A program made the translations under genes and the position numbers. Shown here piece by piece: positions 1 to 8,406 of a stretch of DNA of 32,837 bases (its first letter is position 1; every line of letters begins with the position of its first letter). The notes beneath the pieces were generated by a model. That model made no database searches. It had not been told where the DNA came from and was given only the letters and a program-made list of their open reading frames with translations. The stretch comes from Sphingomonas sp. GTDB taxonomy: Bacteria; Pseudomonadota; Alphaproteobacteria; Sphingomonadales; Sphingomonadaceae. The stretch covers positions 1 to 32,837 of the forward strand of contig JAIETY010000045.1 in the NCBI GenBank assembly GCA_019744885.1, read 5' to 3'.

Positions 1-45
1 CATCGCCTCAATCCAACTCTTCGCCCGCCGCATCGCAAGAATATG

Positions 46-97
46 AAATCACAAAGGATAATTATGAATCAGACTCTCAGATCGTGTGATTTTGACA
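46..97 (+). promoter_or_regulatory. Candidate mucR promoter with inverted repeat
   Basis: An 8-base inverted repeat, AAATCACA at 46-53 and TGTGATTT at 85-92, flanks an AT-rich stretch that is unusual in this GC-rich window. Its right arm abuts a consensus -35 hexamer TTGACA at 92-97. The -10 box is not obvious (weak candidates near 114-120). Ros/MucR proteins bind AT-rich DNA and often repress their own gene, so this could be the autoregulatory site of the gene starting at 197. That role is inference. Confidence 0.4.
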
Positions 98-196
98 GGA
101 TTCACTCTGGTTTTTGCTTGCGTAACGCCGCGCTTGGCACGATAGGCGCAGTGTCAAGGCCCAATGATGGCCTTACGTATTCAAAAAGGAATGATG

Positions 197-616
197 ATGG
201 ACGCCCGTAACGATATGCAGGAAACTTGGATCACGCTCACCGCAGATATTGTCGCCGCCCATGTCAGCAACAACAGCGTCGCCGTTTCCGACTTGCCGGT
301 TCTCATCGCCAATGTTCACGCTGCACTGGCCAATCTCGGCGATCCGGTGGCCGAACCTGAAGTCAAGCAAGAGCCCGCCGTTTCAGTGCGCGCGTCGATC
401 AAGCCCGACTACATCGTCTGCCTTGAAGACGGCAAGAAGCTGAAGATGCTCAAGCGCCACCTGATGACGCATTACCAGATGACCCCTGAGCAGTACCGCG
501 CCAAGTGGAACCTGCCCGCCGACTATCCGATGGTCGCGCCCAACTATGCCGAGCAGCGTCGCACGCTCGCCAAGAAGATTGGCCTCGGCACCAAGCGTCG
601 CAAGGTCGTTCGCTAA
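197..616 (+). CDS. Ros/MucR family zinc-finger transcriptional regulator
   Basis: This 139-residue protein has the length and layout of the Ros/MucR family of alphaproteobacterial DNA-binding regulators, which control exopolysaccharide, motility and cell-cycle genes. The N-terminal half (about 1-60) is the likely oligomerisation region. The single zinc finger spans about 75-92, with C75, D78, H88 and H92 as probable zinc ligands; Asp in place of the second Cys is normal for MucR. A basic tail (KRRKVVR) ends the protein. Three ATGs lie in a row at 191, 194 and 197. The last is chosen because AAGGA at 186-190 is then six bases away. The gene is alone: a promoter candidate lies upstream and a terminator-like hairpin follows at 627-661. 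The family is clear; which paralogue and targets cannot be told. Confidence 0.9.
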   Translation: MDARNDMQETWITLTADIVAAHVSNNSVAVSDLPVLIANVHAALANLGDPVAEPEVKQEPAVSVRASIKPDYIVCLEDGKKLKMLKRHLMTHYQMTPEQYRAKWNLPADYPMVAPNYAEQRRTLAKKIGLGTKRRKVVR

Positions 617-626
617 GCCGACACGC

Positions 627-661
627 GCTCCCGCCCGTGACCATGATGATCGGGCGGGAGC
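627..661 (+). terminator. Hairpin terminator after the MucR gene
   Basis: A perfect 11-base stem, GCTCCCGCCCG at 627-637 and its complement at 651-661, encloses a 13-base loop and lies 10 bases after the stop codon. The stem is strong but is followed only by ACTTTG rather than a clean T run, so termination efficiency is uncertain. Confidence 0.6.
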
Positions 662-735
662 ACTTTGCGCCGCCGCGCTTCGCCGCTAGAAGATGCCGGG
701 CAGAAGATGCCGGACAAGGGAATCGGGCGAAGGCT

Positions 736-1158
736 TTGGCGCGAAAAATCGATCTGGAAGCGCTGTGCAACCAGAAGGGGCTGCGGATCACCGATCAGCG
801 CCGCGTGATCGCGCGCGTGCTGTCCGACGCCGAAGACCATCCCGATGTCGAAAAAGTCTATGAGCGCGCGTCGGCGATCGATCCCGGCATTTCGATCGCG
901 ACGGTCTATCGCACCGTCCGGCTGTTCGAAGAGGCCGGCATTCTCGACCGCCATGATTTCGGCGACGGTCGCTCGCGCTACGAACCCGCGCCCGAAGCGC
1001 ATCACGATCATCTGATCGATGTCGAGACCGGCAAGGTCATTGAATTTGTCGATCCCGAGCTCGAACAATTGCAGAAGCTGATTGCCGAACGGCTCGGCTT
1101 CCGCCTCGTCGACCACCGGATGGAACTTTACGGCGTTGCGCTTGAACGCAAGGGCTGA
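736..1158 (+). CDS. fur: Ferric uptake regulator family protein (Fur/Mur)
   Basis: A 140-residue Fur-family metalloregulator that would repress metal-uptake genes when loaded with Fe(II) or Mn(II). The N-terminal winged helix spans about 1-82, with the recognition helix around ATVYRTVRLF (55-64). The metal and dimerisation domain contains HHDH at 89-92. The paired Cys residues that follow this motif in gamma-proteobacterial Fur are replaced by IDVETG, as is usual in alphaproteobacterial Fur/Mur. No ATG gives a normal N terminus. TTG at 736, starting MARKIDLEAL, fits the family best, while ATGs at 643 and 646 would add about 30 unlikely residues. The end overlaps the start of the acyltransferase gene, so the two are probably co-transcribed. 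Fe versus Mn specificity is not readable from sequence. Confidence 0.9.
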   Translation: MARKIDLEALCNQKGLRITDQRRVIARVLSDAEDHPDVEKVYERASAIDPGISIATVYRTVRLFEEAGILDRHDFGDGRSRYEPAPEAHHDHLIDVETGKVIEFVDPELEQLQKLIAERLGFRLVDHRMELYGVALERKG

Positions 1159-1993
1159 CGCCGCCGGCTGGGCTCGCTTCATATTGCGCACGCTCCTGCT
1201 GGCCGGGCTAGTGCTGGTATGCGCGGCGCCCCACGGGCTGTGGCGCCTGTTCCGCCTGTCCTCCCCCTGGCCGCGCTGGTTCATGATCGCGACCACGCGC
1301 ATCTGCGGGGTGCGGCGCCGCACGGTCGGCGTGCCGCTCAAGCGCGAAGTATTTTTCGTCGCCAATCATCTGAGCTGGCTCGACATTCCGGTGATCGCCA
1401 GCGCCAATGGCACGGCGTTCATCGCCAAGCATGAGCTCGCCGACGCGCCGATCGTCGGCTGGCTCGCCAAAATGAACCGCACGGTCTTCGTCAGCCGCGC
1501 CGACCGCATGGGCGTGGCCGAACAGATCAACCAGCTGCGCGAAGCGCTTGCCGATGTCTGGGCGATCACGATTTTCCCCGAAGGCACGACCACCGACGGG
1601 CTGTCGCTGCTGCCGTTCAAGCCGAGCCTGCTCGCGGTGCTCGACCCGCCGCCGCCGGGCATTCTCGTCCAGCCGATCGCGCTCGATTATGGCGCCGCGG
1701 CGCAGGAAATCGCCTGGGTAGGGGTGGAGGAAGGGCAGGACAATGCGTTCCGGGTACTGAGCCGCAAAGGCAGCTTCCCGGTGACAGTGCATTTCCTCGA
1801 ACCCTTCAACCCGCGCGATTACCCGGGCCGCAAGGCAATCAGCGCCGAAGCGCGCCGCCGGATTGCGGAGGCGATGGAACGCATCCTCGGCAAGCCGCTC
1901 CGCCCGTTCCCGGGCCACGACGCGCTGGCGACGGTGCCGCCGGGGGTGGTTTATGAGGTGCCGGAGGCAATCGAGACGTCGGCACTGGGTTGA
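1142..1993 (+). CDS. PlsC-type lysophospholipid acyltransferase
   Basis: The protein (about 283 residues) belongs to the PlsC acyltransferase superfamily, which moves an acyl chain onto 1-acyl-glycerol-3-phosphate or a related lysolipid at the inner membrane. An N-terminal hydrophobic segment (about 14-30) anchors it. The catalytic HX4D motif is NHLSWLD (H76, D81), and the substrate-binding FPEGT lies at 145-149. The start is unsure because no early ATG exists: TTG at 1142, inside the end of fur, or TTG at 1184 are both possible. The overlap with fur suggests translational coupling. PlsC-like enzymes are often paralogous and some make ornithine lipids, so the exact acceptor is left open. Confidence 0.85.
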   Translation: MNARADAAGWARFILRTLLLAGLVLVCAAPHGLWRLFRLSSPWPRWFMIATTRICGVRRRTVGVPLKREVFFVANHLSWLDIPVIASANGTAFIAKHELADAPIVGWLAKMNRTVFVSRADRMGVAEQINQLREALADVWAITIFPEGTTTDGLSLLPFKPSLLAVLDPPPPGILVQPIALDYGAAAQEIAWVGVEEGQDNAFRVLSRKGSFPVTVHFLEPFNPRDYPGRKAISAEARRRIAEAMERILGKPLRPFPGHDALATVPPGVVYEVPEAIETSALG

Positions 1994-2003
1994 GCGCGTT
2001 GAT

Positions 2004-2148
2004 TTCACGCAAAGAACGCGAAGAACGCAAAGCTGCATAGACATAGCGATCGGGAGACAGCGACAAGAGTCTGTAAAGGGCTGCGCCGCCAGTGAGGCTT
2101 GTTGCACCTTCTTTGCGTTCTTCGCGTTCTTCGCGTTCTTCGCGTGAA
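2004..2148. repeat. Palindromic intergenic repeat of 9-bp units
   Basis: Two inverted arms, 2004-2032 and 2111-2148, enclose a 78-bp centre. Each arm begins or ends with TTCACGC/GCGTGAA and is built of the unit (A/G)AAGAACGC followed by AAAG. The left arm has two units and the right arm three, so they differ by one 9-bp unit and one A/G change. The arms could form a long hairpin in RNA or single-stranded DNA. Open frames read through the arms only as low-complexity peptides. The layout is that of a small non-autonomous mobile repeat or REP/MITE-like element. It separates the acyltransferase gene from miaB. Confidence 0.8.
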
Positions 2149-2219
2149 CCAATCACCGCCAGCCCCAAGCCAACCGTCGGCATTTGTCCCCACACGACGT
2201 CCCCGCTATAGCCCCGTCG

Positions 2220-3527
2220 ATGAACGCGCCCCCCAAGACCTTTCACGTCAAGTCCTTCGGCTGCCAGATGAACGTCTATGACGGCGACCGCATGGCCGAG
2301 CTGATGGCCGCACAAGGGCTGACCGCGACCGACGACCAATATGCCGCCGATCTCGTCATCCTCAACACCTGCCACATCCGCGAAAAAGCGACCGAGAAAG
2401 TCTATTCGGACATCGGCCGCCTCAGAAAACACGGCGACAACCCGATGATCGCGGTCGCGGGCTGCGTCGCGCAGGCGGAGGGCGCCGAAATCGTCCGCCG
2501 CGCCAAAGTCGATGTCGTCGTTGGCCCGCAGGCCTATCACAACCTGCCCGATCTGGTGGCGCGCGCGAGCCGGGGCGAGGCGGCGCTCGACACCGACATG
2601 CCGGTCGACCTGAAGTTCGGCCATCTCCCCGCGCGTCGCCGCGTGCCGCCGAGTGCTTTCCTGACGGTGCAGGAAGGCTGCGACAAATTCTGCACTTACT
2701 GCGTCGTCCCCTATACGCGGGGCGCTGAAGTGAGCCGCCCGTTCGCCGCGATCGTCGACGAAGCCAAGGCGCTGGTCGACGCGGGCGCCAAGGAAATCAC
2801 GCTGCTCGGCCAGAATGTGAATGCCTGGGAGGATGCGGGGCGCGGCCTGCACGACCTGATCGCCACGCTCGACAAGATCGAGGGCCTCGCGCGTATCCGC
2901 TACACGACGAGCCACCCCAACGACATGGCCGACGGCCTGATTGCCGCGCACCGCGACGCGGCGAAGCTGATGCCGTTCCTTCACTTGCCGGTACAGGCCG
3001 GCAGCGACCGCGTGCTGCGGGCAATGAACCGCAGTCATTCGCGCGACAGCTATCTGCGCTTGCTCGACCGCGTCCGCGCCGCCCGCCCCGACATTGCGCT
3101 GTCGGGCGATTTCATCGTCGGCTTCCCCGGCGAAACGGAGGAGGATTTCGCGCAGACGCTGAGCCTGGTCGACGCGGTCGGCTATGCGCAGGCGTACAGC
3201 TTCAAATACAGCCCCCGCCCCGGCACCCCCGCCGCGACAATGGCCGATCAAGTGCCGCCGGAGGTAATGGACGACCGCCTCCAACGCCTCCAAGCCGCCC
3301 TCAACCGTGACCAGACGGCGTTCAACGCAGCGACGGTGGGGCGCCGGTGCGCGGTGCTGCTGGAGCGCAAAGGCAAGCTGGAGGGGCAATTGATCGGCAA
3401 GAGCCCGTGGCTGCAATCGGTGCATCTGCTGGGCGATGCGGCAATCGGGGATTTGGTTGAGGTGGAGATTGTCGAGGCGGGCGCGAATTCGGTGATGGGA
3501 GAGCGGGTCGAGTCGGCCCAGTCCTAA
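2220..3527 (+). CDS. miaB: tRNA-2-methylthio-N6-isopentenyladenosine synthase MiaB
   Basis: This 435-residue radical SAM methylthiotransferase adds the methylthio group to i6A37 of tRNAs that read UNN codons. The N-terminal UPF0004 domain carries the three Cys of the auxiliary 4Fe-4S cluster (C15 in SFGCQMN, C51 in NTCHIRE, C82 in AGCVAQ). The radical SAM CX3CX2C motif is CDKFCTYC (C154, C158, C161). A C-terminal TRAM domain (about 370-430) ends the protein. ATG 2220 is chosen because the family begins just before the [11 protein letters not shown] segment; a TTG at 2184 would add 12 residues inside repeat-flanking DNA. It converges on the DUF4274-like gene. Confidence 0.96.
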   Translation: MNAPPKTFHVKSFGCQMNVYDGDRMAELMAAQGLTATDDQYAADLVILNTCHIREKATEKVYSDIGRLRKHGDNPMIAVAGCVAQAEGAEIVRRAKVDVVVGPQAYHNLPDLVARASRGEAALDTDMPVDLKFGHLPARRRVPPSAFLTVQEGCDKFCTYCVVPYTRGAEVSRPFAAIVDEAKALVDAGAKEITLLGQNVNAWEDAGRGLHDLIATLDKIEGLARIRYTTSHPNDMADGLIAAHRDAAKLMPFLHLPVQAGSDRVLRAMNRSHSRDSYLRLLDRVRAARPDIALSGDFIVGFPGETEEDFAQTLSLVDAVGYAQAYSFKYSPRPGTPAATMADQVPPEVMDDRLQRLQAALNRDQTAFNAATVGRRCAVLLERKGKLEGQLIGKSPWLQSVHLLGDAAIGDLVEVEIVEAGANSVMGERVESAQS

Positions 3528-3621
3528 TACCAGCTATCCCTCCAATCTCGCGTGCTCCCCGAAACGAACAGCGATGGATCTTGGATCGCTGATCGCTTTA
3601 CGATCGGTTGTTTCGATGGCG

Positions 3622-4890
3622 TTATCCTAAAGCGCCAGTGTCGATGAAGCGGAATAGGAGGGCGAGCGCGATCGATGCGCCCGTCACGGCGGCCAGCCAC
3701 CTTGCGGTTCGCCAAAAGCCGCCGGTGTTGATGAACCCCATGTACATTGGTATAAGGATCAGAAACGCGGTGAAGGTGATCGCAGCGGGCTTCGTAAGCC
3801 CAGTCCGCCATAGCGCGATCGTCACGCCGAAGGCCAAGATCGTGATGAGATTGAGCCGCCGATAGTTGGTGTCGACTTCCGCAGGAGAAGGCGGCGGCGC
3901 GCTCGTCGCCCGTGGTGTGGACAGTGCCGCGCGCCACTCGGCTTCGGCCCGGTGTCGCGGCCGTGCAACCAGCCCGCCGATACTGACCGACGCGACCCAC
4001 CAGACAAAGTCTTCCGCCAAGTTCACCGCCAAAGGCACCCGACCGGGTTGTGGGGCAGTGAGGTCGGCAGGCAAGCCATCATAATCTCGATCACCGACAT
4101 ATTGCCGAAAATCGAGTCCTGACTTGACGAAGCCGCTGGAGCGCCACCGTTTCAGGATCGAAGACCGAAGCGACTTCGTATCATAGTCCCAGAAAATGCG
4201 CGCCGCGACGGCATCCGGACACTCGGGCTGCTCGACCATCCATTCAAAGATCGCATCGGGATGGCTGCCAAGCAGGTCGTCAACCGCCGCCAACCAGACA
4301 TCGGCCGATTTGCCCTGGAGCCAATCCACCACCGCGACTTCGTCGTAATGCACGCGCCATAACGCGTCGAACAGGTCGTCAGTGCTGTAATCTACGTCAA
4401 GGAAAGCGAAGCAGGCCGGTTCCGCTACTTCCTCGCCAAAGGGCCCGCAAAATCGCGGGTAGACATCGATGTCGTCTTCGATGCCCGACAGCGGTGTGGC
4501 GTCGATGATCGGGGATCGAGTCCAGGCCTCCAGACCGTCCCAAGCGATGCGCGGGGGCGACGCTGAATCGTCAAATGCCTTCGCCTTGATCAACCGAAGC
4601 ACGTCATTTCGAGCATCGGCGAAGTCAAACCGCTGATCGTCGCGGGGCGAAACGCTGCGCAGACGCCAGAAGATCATCGCCATCGTGGCAGGATCGCAAT
4701 CCTCCTGTGCGACGATCCATTTCAGTACGGCCAGCGCATTGCCATCAGTATCGAGGATTCTTGCAATGGCGTGGCGCTCTAGTGGCGTGCGCCGTCGAAG
4801 AAATGCCACAGTATCCGGATCATCGATCTGGTCGTTCTCCGCCATGACCGAACCGTTTAACGGCTGTTCAGCACGATTTTGTTCGATCAT
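3622..4890 (-). CDS. Membrane protein with two DUF4274-like units
   Basis: A 422-residue protein of unknown function. Two stretches share the pattern W-(I/M)-V-x-Q-x-(D/E)-C-x-(D)-A-x-x-A-x-IFW, at about 58-75 and 217-234. This resembles the short DUF4274 domain, which I recall only as a motif. The rest of the first 300 residues is acidic and rich in Trp and Asp, hence probably cytoplasmic. A Pro-rich linker (about 325-340) leads to three hydrophobic segments at about 346-361, 369-388 and 397-416. ATG 4890 is chosen because AGAGGA lies four bases upstream. The gene converges on miaB and diverges from phoH. It is probably an accessory gene; no catalytic motif is visible. Confidence 0.75.
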   Translation of the reverse strand: MIEQNRAEQPLNGSVMAENDQIDDPDTVAFLRRRTPLERHAIARILDTDGNALAVLKWIVAQEDCDPATMAMIFWRLRSVSPRDDQRFDFADARNDVLRLIKAKAFDDSASPPRIAWDGLEAWTRSPIIDATPLSGIEDDIDVYPRFCGPFGEEVAEPACFAFLDVDYSTDDLFDALWRVHYDEVAVVDWLQGKSADVWLAAVDDLLGSHPDAIFEWMVEQPECPDAVAARIFWDYDTKSLRSSILKRWRSSGFVKSGLDFRQYVGDRDYDGLPADLTAPQPGRVPLAVNLAEDFVWWVASVSIGGLVARPRHRAEAEWRAALSTPRATSAPPPSPAEVDTNYRRLNLITILAFGVTIALWRTGLTKPAAITFTAFLILIPMYMGFINTGGFWRTARWLAAVTGASIALALLFRFIDTGALG

Positions 4891-5236
4891 GGGGTCCTCT
4901 TCCCAACTTGGCCATGTTTCGGGTCGTCGCCCCGCTTGGCCATGCGGGAAACGGCTTCCTCTCACTGGCCTCCTCATATTAGTGCTACAATTTGGTGGAG
5001 ATATGCCTAACCGGCTGCCTCTCTTCGTGCCCAGCGTTGGCCTCGCCAATTTGCCAGTGGCGAGGGGATGGCACCACTTTCCCCCTGTCCCCCACGCCCC
5101 CGATCTGCCAAACTCACCCCCGGATGCAGCACGCCCGCCTCTCCCGCGCGACCCCTGGCCATGGCGGTCCCGACAATTGCGCGCGCGAATGCCTCAGCCG
5201 CCCCTCTCCCGCGCCCCTCCCGCCGCAAGGAACCGC
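4891..5236. promoter_or_regulatory. Divergent intergenic region upstream of phoH
   Basis: This 346-bp gap must hold the promoters for phoH (forward) and the DUF4274-like gene (reverse). A good forward -10 box, TACAAT, lies at 4986-4991, without a recognisable -35. An 8-base hairpin, CCTCGCCA at 5041-5048 and TGGCGAGG at 5058-5065, would fall in the long phoH leader. Two CTTGGCCATG copies lie about 30 bases apart near 4910-4945. Open frames here are Pro-rich and look non-coding. Confidence 0.3.
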
Positions 5237-6232
5237 ATGAGCCGCAAGCCTGTCCCCGCCCAATCCGGTGATCGCAGCCGCGCCGAACTCACTTTCGACC
5301 GACCGCAACTCATGCCGCAGCTCTTCGGCGAGTTCGATCGCAACCTGTTGCTGCTCGAAAACCGCCTCGGCGTGTATATCACCGCGCGCGGCAACAAGGT
5401 CGGGCTGGAGGGAGCGGCCGAATCGGTTGCGGCCGCGCGCGACGTGCTCAACGGGCTCTACAACCGCATCATCCGCGGCGAGATTATCGACACCGGCCTG
5501 ATCGAGGCGGTGATCGCGATGTCGGCCGAACCGACGCTGCACGGCATCATCAGTGCCGAGGCCTCCGCCCCACCGTCGATCATGATCCGCACGCGCAAGA
5601 AAACGATCGTCCCGCGCACCGTCGCGCAGGCGCATTATATGCGCGAGCTGCTCAACAACGACATCATCTTCGCACTCGGGCCGGCGGGCACCGGCAAGAC
5701 CTATATCGCCGTCGCGCAAGCCGTCGCGCAGCTCATTACCGGCAGCATCCAGCGGCTAATCCTGTCGCGCCCGGCGGTCGAGGCCGGCGAAAAGCTCGGC
5801 TTCCTGCCCGGCGACATGAAGGAGAAGGTCGATCCCTATCTGCGCCCGCTCTACGACGCGCTCAACGACTGCCTGCCCGCCGAACAGGTCGAACGGCGGA
5901 TCGCGAGCGGCGAAATCGAAATCGCGCCGATCGCCTTCATGCGCGGGCGCACCTTGGCCGACGCCTTCATCATCCTCGACGAAGCGCAGAACACCACGCC
6001 TGCGCAGATGAAGATGTTCCTCACCCGCTTTGGCGAGAACAGCCGCATGGTGGTGTGCGGCGATCCCAAGCAGACCGATCTGCCCGGCGGCATGAACGCC
6101 AGCGGCCTGAACGACGCGGTCGGGCGGCTCGAAGGGGTCGAGGGCCTGTCGATCTGCCGCTTTGGTGCGGGCGATGTCGTGCGCCATCCGATTGTCGGGC
6201 GAATTGTGGAGGCGTATGAAGGAGCGTCATGA
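5237..6232 (+). CDS. phoH: PhoH family ATPase
   Basis: A 331-residue PhoH-like P-loop NTPase, a cytoplasmic ATPase usually encoded beside ybeY and thought to act in RNA metabolism. An N-terminal KH-like segment (about 20-80) precedes the NTPase core. Walker A is GPAGTGKT at 148-155 and Walker B is FIILDEAQN at 244-252. CGDPKQTD (about 274-281) and a closing RHPIVGRIVEAYE are also typical. ATG 5237 is preceded by AAGGA at 5227-5231. The TGA stop overlaps the ATG of vapB by four bases. In most alphaproteobacteria the next gene is ybeY; here the vapBC pair is placed between them. Confidence 0.95.
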   Translation: MSRKPVPAQSGDRSRAELTFDRPQLMPQLFGEFDRNLLLLENRLGVYITARGNKVGLEGAAESVAAARDVLNGLYNRIIRGEIIDTGLIEAVIAMSAEPTLHGIISAEASAPPSIMIRTRKKTIVPRTVAQAHYMRELLNNDIIFALGPAGTGKTYIAVAQAVAQLITGSIQRLILSRPAVEAGEKLGFLPGDMKEKVDPYLRPLYDALNDCLPAEQVERRIASGEIEIAPIAFMRGRTLADAFIILDEAQNTTPAQMKMFLTRFGENSRMVVCGDPKQTDLPGGMNASGLNDAVGRLEGVEGLSICRFGAGDVVRHPIVGRIVEAYEGAS

Positions 6233-6519
6233 ACGCCCCCGCCGACCCACCGAGCCGCGCCGAACAACAGGCCCTAACCTCGCCCTTCCTCGTCGAGGAT
6301 GTGGAGGTTGTGCGGCTAATCGCGCGCCTTGCCGATGAGCGCGGCACAGCAATGGCGGAAATCGTCCAGCTGGCGGTCAAAGACTATTTCGACCGGCATT
6401 CGCTCGGAAGCCCTGCGCCCGATTGGTTGCAGAAGTTTTGGCAAGATCACCCGCTACCGCTGCCTACGGGCTTGAAAGCGGACAAGCGTTTCTATGATTC
6501 GCTGAACGATGAACTGTGA
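6229..6519 (+). CDS. Type II antitoxin, VapB-like
   Basis: This 96-residue protein directly precedes a PIN-domain toxin, overlapping it by four bases, and is the likely antitoxin. Residues about 24-55 (EVVRLIARLADERGTAMAE and on) resemble the short ribbon- or helix-type DNA-binding region of PSK/VapB antitoxins. The acidic C-terminal tail, with ADKRFYDSLNDEL at 84-96, is the likely toxin-binding segment. The start codon lies in an ATGA overlap with the phoH stop, with AAGGAG upstream. VapB proteins usually bind their own promoter, but here no intergenic space exists between phoH and vapB, so any autoregulation must act elsewhere or be absent. Confidence 0.8.
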   Translation: MNAPADPPSRAEQQALTSPFLVEDVEVVRLIARLADERGTAMAEIVQLAVKDYFDRHSLGSPAPDWLQKFWQDHPLPLPTGLKADKRFYDSLNDEL

Positions 6520-6926
6520 CGATCTTCGTTGATGCGTCCGCGATCGTTGCCATGATAGCGAAGGAGCCCGAGGCGGGCTCCTTCGCTGAATTCTTGAGCA
6601 ACGACCCGCTTCGGATCACGTCGCCGCTCGCGGTTTGGGAAGCTGCGCGCCGCGTCCAAGGCGCGCGGGCGGTGACCTTGACAGAAGCACGCGGCCTAGT
6701 GGTCGATTTTGTCGCAGCCGCCGGGATTCAGATCGTCGCGGTCGAACCCACCGATGCCGAACTCGCCCTGGATGCCCATGCGCGCTTCGGTAAAGGCATC
6801 AATCCAGCGGAGCTGAATTTCGGCGACTGCTTCGCCTATGCGGTCGCGCAGCGCCACGACGCAGCGCTTCTGTTCAAGGGTGATGATTTCGCCCAGACGG
6901 ACATCAAGGATGCGACGCTGATATGA
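6516..6926 (+). CDS. Type II toxin, VapC-like PIN-domain ribonuclease
   Basis: A 136-residue PIN-domain protein of VapC size. VapC toxins are Mg-dependent endoribonucleases that cut initiator tRNA or rRNA. The acidic site is complete: D6 in FVDASA, E42 in WEAARR, D104 in FGDCFAYA, and D123 or D124 in KGDDF. It starts with GTG at 6516, overlapping the antitoxin stop, and its TGA overlaps the ybeY ATG. The toxin is therefore intact by sequence and translated as part of the phoH-ybeY operon. Its actual RNA target cannot be predicted. Confidence 0.88.
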   Translation: MTIFVDASAIVAMIAKEPEAGSFAEFLSNDPLRITSPLAVWEAARRVQGARAVTLTEARGLVVDFVAAAGIQIVAVEPTDAELALDAHARFGKGINPAELNFGDCFAYAVAQRHDAALLFKGDDFAQTDIKDATLI

Positions 6927-7435
6927 TCGTCGTTGAGCTCAGCCGCGACGATGCGTGGGGCACATCCGTCGAGTGGGAAGGCCTGGCGCAGTTGGCCGCA
7001 GAGCAGGCGATTTTGCATACGCCCTATCTGGAATTATGTCCGTCGCTCGCCACGATCGAAATCTCGGTCCGGCTCACCACCGATGCCGAAGTGCGAGGAC
7101 TCAACCGCGACTATCGCCACAAGGACAAGCCGACCAACGTGCTGTCCTTCCCGATGATCCAGCCCGACCTCATCGGCACCGTGACGCAAAATTCAGACGA
7201 CGGCGAAGTCCTGCTCGGCGACATCGTCCTCGCCCATGAAACCTGCGCCGCCGAAGCCGCTGACAAGGGCATCGCGCTTGCCGATCACGCCACCCATCTG
7301 ATCGTCCACGGTACGCTCCACCTGCTCGGCTATGACCATATCGACGATCGCGCTGCCGAGGCGATGGAGCAGATCGAGCGAGATGTGCTAAAGACCCTCG
7401 GACTGCACGATCCATATCACGACCAAGAGGACTGA
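6923..7435 (+). CDS. ybeY: Endoribonuclease YbeY, rRNA maturation factor
   Basis: A 170-residue single-domain metalloprotein of the UPF0054/YbeY family, needed for 16S rRNA 3'-end maturation and ribosome quality control. The zinc-binding HX3HX5H signature is present as HGTLHLLGYDH (H129, H133, H139), preceded by the family segment KPTNVLSFP (69-77) and LLGDIVLA. ATG 6923 sits in an ATGA overlap with vapC, so YbeY translation is probably coupled to toxin translation. corC follows after 10 bases. Confidence 0.96.
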   Translation: MIVVELSRDDAWGTSVEWEGLAQLAAEQAILHTPYLELCPSLATIEISVRLTTDAEVRGLNRDYRHKDKPTNVLSFPMIQPDLIGTVTQNSDDGEVLLGDIVLAHETCAAEAADKGIALADHATHLIVHGTLHLLGYDHIDDRAAEAMEQIERDVLKTLGLHDPYHDQED

Positions 7436-7445
7436 AATACCACCT

Positions 7446-8366
7446 ATGCCTGATGGCCAAAGTAGCGGCGCCGGGGACGCCGGCACCCACGAAGGCGGGT
7501 TATGGCGCTCGTTCCGCGCGCTGATCTTCGGTGATCCCGGCGACGAGTCGCTCCGCGCCCAACTCGAAGAAGCGATTGACGCGCATGAGGATGATCCCGC
7601 TCCCGATACCAAAGGCGATCTGTCGCCGCTCGAGCGCCAGATGGTGCGCAACCTGCTCCATTTCGGCGAGCGCGACGCGGGCGACATTGGCGTCCCGCGC
7701 GCGGACATCGTCGCGGTGCCCGAAAGCATCAGCTTTGCCGATCTGGTACGCCAGTTCGCCGATGCTGGGCACAGCCGGCTGCCGGTCTATCGCGACGAGC
7801 TCGATACGATCATCGGGATGGTCCACATCAAGGACGTGTTCAACATTCTCGCGACCGGCGCGCCGCACCCCGACTCAATCACCGATCTGATCCGCGAGCC
7901 GCTGTTCGTGCCGATGTCGCGCGGCGCGCTCGATCTGCTGGCGGACATGCGCAACAAGCGCGTCCATCTCGCGATCGTGCTCGACGAATATTTCGGCACC
8001 GAAGGCCTCGTCACGATCGAGGATCTGATCGAGGAAATCGTTGGCGATATCGAGGATGAGCATGACGAGGCGCCGCAAGCGCTGCTGGTGCCGATCGACG
8101 GCGGCAGCTGGGAAGCCGATGGCCGCGCCGAACTCGAGGATGTCGCCGACGCGATCGACCCGCGCCTCGCCGAAACCGACGACGATATCGACACCATCGG
8201 CGGGCTGGCGGCGGTGCTCGCGGGGCATGTGCCGGTAGCGGGGACCTGCCTCGACCACCCCAGCGGCTGGCGGTTCGAAGTGGTTGCCGCCGACACCAAG
8301 CGCATCCAGAAGCTGCGGCTGCATCCGCCGACCCACCGCGAAGAGGGATTGGCCGAAAGCGGCTGA
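7446..8366 (+). CDS. corC: CorC/HlyC-family CBS-domain protein
   Basis: A 306-residue cytoplasmic protein of the CorC type, lacking the DUF21 membrane domain of the larger paralogues. A tandem CBS pair occupies about 75-200 (VPRADIVAV, GHSRLPVYRDELDTIIGMVH, VLDEYFGTEGLVTIED) and a CorC_HlyC transporter-associated domain about 215-295. The family is linked to Mg/Co efflux or membrane integrity; the name is by position and homology. It is the last gene of the phoH-vapBC-ybeY-corC operon. In many relatives lnt follows directly, whereas here 6 kb of other genes lie between them. Confidence 0.9.
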   Translation: MPDGQSSGAGDAGTHEGGLWRSFRALIFGDPGDESLRAQLEEAIDAHEDDPAPDTKGDLSPLERQMVRNLLHFGERDAGDIGVPRADIVAVPESISFADLVRQFADAGHSRLPVYRDELDTIIGMVHIKDVFNILATGAPHPDSITDLIREPLFVPMSRGALDLLADMRNKRVHLAIVLDEYFGTEGLVTIEDLIEEIVGDIEDEHDEAPQALLVPIDGGSWEADGRAELEDVADAIDPRLAETDDDIDTIGGLAAVLAGHVPVAGTCLDHPSGWRFEVVAADTKRIQKLRLHPPTHREEGLAESG

Positions 8367-8406
8367 ACTGGTATCCCAGCGTCCATAATCGGTCGGGGGA
8401 TAGAAG

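Noticed and set aside
1839..3425. Reverse-strand open frame opposite miaB that runs through the palindromic repeat
   Set aside because: It crosses the repeat, giving low-complexity Arg/Glu units, and is otherwise a complement of miaB.
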